Positions 14,438 to 15,474 of a DNA stretch of 15,474 nt are shown here, piece after piece. Below the pieces are notes generated by a model that ran no database searches, had not been told where the DNA came from, and saw nothing but the letters and a program-made list of their open reading frames with translations. Origin of the DNA: Suttonella ornithocola (GTDB taxonomy: Bacteria; Pseudomonadota; Gammaproteobacteria; Cardiobacteriales; Cardiobacteriaceae); assembly GCF_001889065.1 (NCBI RefSeq), contig NZ_LWHB01000087.1, positions 1 to 15,474 of the forward strand, in the 5' to 3' direction. Each line of letters opens with the position of its first letter. Position 1 is the first letter of the stretch. The translations under genes were made by a program, and so were the position numbers.

Positions 14438-15474
14438 GCTTGGTATCGCTTTTCAATTCGCCGACGTAAATACCAACCAAGAAGAAAGATACTTAAAGGT
14501 AAACCCAATAACTGTAAACCTGCCCACCAATATGTCTGCGTTGTTGAGAGCTGAATATACTGGTCTTTTAAATTAGGACGATTTAATCGTTCGCCGCCTT
14601 CTACTTGCGCTAAATAGGTAAATAACGCTTGTGCAAAAGCGCGATTGCCCGCCATTCCGAAAGCTTGTTGCTGAAAAATATCGCTATCTCCCATAATAAC
14701 GATAGATTGCTGCCGAGCATGATATTCGCGCGTTAATAACCAAGCAACGGGAAGAGGTCCTCTGGTTTCTTGCGCATCTAAAGCAATATGACCACTGACT
14801 TCTCCTTGCTCATTCCAGCTATTAGGGCTGCTTTGTAATAAAACCGTACGTTTCCAATCTTTTTCAGGAGCGCGTTCTTCAGTTATAGCAACTGCACCGG
14901 GCAAAATAGGCAATTGCTGTAAAGATTGTGTCAGCTCTGTTTGTTCATTGATTGCAGCGGGTAAAATTCTAGGGTCTTCAAAGCCTAATTGTTGAGACGC
15001 CATATCCACTACCGTACCATTGAGTAAATGTAAGCCACTAATAGATTGCAATATCTTTGGTAGGAAAGGATGTTGGGTATCGGTGGTATAAAGTAAATTT
15101 CCGCCTTGAGCCAAATAAGTTTTTAACGCTGCGTTTAGATGTTCAGCTTTTGAAGTATCTGGATCGGCAACAACGACCAAATCCGCTGTTTCTGGTAAAT
15201 TGATAATTTTTCCTAACTCTGCCACCGCCAAAGAAACTTTTGGCTGACGCAGTTGCTCGTACAATGGACGCCAAGAGCCACCACTATCGGCTAAAAAAGC
15301 GCGTTCTCCGCTACCTTGTAGATGAATAATTTGTCGTTCAGTATGTGTGCTTAAATCCAATAATGTTTGCACAATCGTTTCAGGCGCAATCGTGTCTATT
15401 TTTTGTCCAGTATCGCCTATATGTAAATAGAGCTGACCATTACGCGTAATATTATATTTTTGCACCAACGTCGG
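14434..15474 (-). CDS. GldG-like ABC-transport-associated membrane protein, C-terminal part (5' end outside window)
   Basis: The frame is open to the window edge, so the true start lies beyond it. The visible 346 codons resemble the soluble domain and final anchor of GldG/Gldg-type auxiliary proteins of ABC-2 transporters: a domain with DLVVVADPDTSKAEHLNAALKTYLAQGGNLLYTTD, where DPD and the glycine-rich turn are typical, then SIVIMGDSDIFQQQAFGMAGNRAF, and a C-terminal membrane helix (TYWWAGLQLLGLPLSIFLLGWYLRRR). The domain probably lies in the periplasm. The proteobacterial genes usually follow an ATPase and a permease gene, expected upstream of this window. The substrate is unknown. It overlaps the next gene by 4 bp. 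Confidence 0.75.
   Translation of the reverse strand, partial: PTLVQKYNITRNGQLYLHIGDTGQKIDTIAPETIVQTLLDLSTHTERQIIHLQGSGERAFLADSGGSWRPLYEQLRQPKVSLAVAELGKIINLPETADLVVVADPDTSKAEHLNAALKTYLAQGGNLLYTTDTQHPFLPKILQSISGLHLLNGTVVDMASQQLGFEDPRILPAAINEQTELTQSLQQLPILPGAVAITEERAPEKDWKRTVLLQSSPNSWNEQGEVSGHIALDAQETRGPLPVAWLLTREYHARQQSIVIMGDSDIFQQQAFGMAGNRAFAQALFTYLAQVEGGERLNRPNLKDQYIQLSTTQTYWWAGLQLLGLPLSIFLLGWYLRRRIEKRYQA

Overview
The window looks like a chromosomal segment of an AT-rich gammaproteobacterium. It carries Zur, an H-NS family protein with the DPxTGxTWSGxGRQP signature, a Bcr/CflA efflux protein, AroK, PPK1, GlmS and MutM, all in typical proteobacterial form. The genus cannot be fixed from the sequence. 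A member of Cardiobacteriales or Moraxellaceae would fit, but that is a guess. Most of the window is ordinary housekeeping DNA.

Layout. (1) 1-1741, minus strand: a bacteriohemerythrin with its own promoter and a palindromic upstream region, then zur, whose 3' end overlaps the start of a PLP-binding YggS-type gene cut by the window edge. (2) 1742-3233: an AT-rich stretch with a dispersed repeat that contains 12 tandem copies of an octanucleotide, then a decayed outer-membrane beta-barrel gene (one frameshift, one nonsense codon). (3) 3350-5192, plus strand: a Bcr/CflA drug transporter and shikimate kinase (aroK). (4) 5193-6371: a repeat and mobile-DNA graveyard. It holds a 105-bp inverted-repeat element, a second copy of the dispersed repeat, a broken helix-turn-helix fragment, an IS5-family transposase remnant, a 134-bp MITE-like element with 17-bp perfect terminal repeats, and the 3' stub of an unrecognised gene. 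(5) 6466-8890, plus strand: a YdcH/DUF465 protein with a good terminator, and polyphosphate kinase. (6) 8922-12228, minus strand: a VIT1/CCC1-type metal transporter convergent with ppk over a shared terminator, then (in transcription order) glmS followed by a histidine phosphatase. (7) 12229-12653: a regulatory intergenic region with a 17-bp-arm perfect inverted repeat and a related half-size motif 52 bp away, plus the hns terminator. (8) 12654-15474, minus strand: hns, and a tightly coupled cluster of a GldG-like membrane protein (partial), a small membrane-anchored protein and mutM.

How they work together. There is a loose metal theme: Zur (zinc), hemerythrin (di-iron, oxygen) and VIT1 (Fe/Mn). 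They are separate transcription units, and no shared operator was found. No defence system, CRISPR array, prophage or biosynthetic cluster is visible. The parts most worth a second look are the repeat island and its octanucleotide tract, and the palindromes upstream of zur, hemerythrin and glmS.
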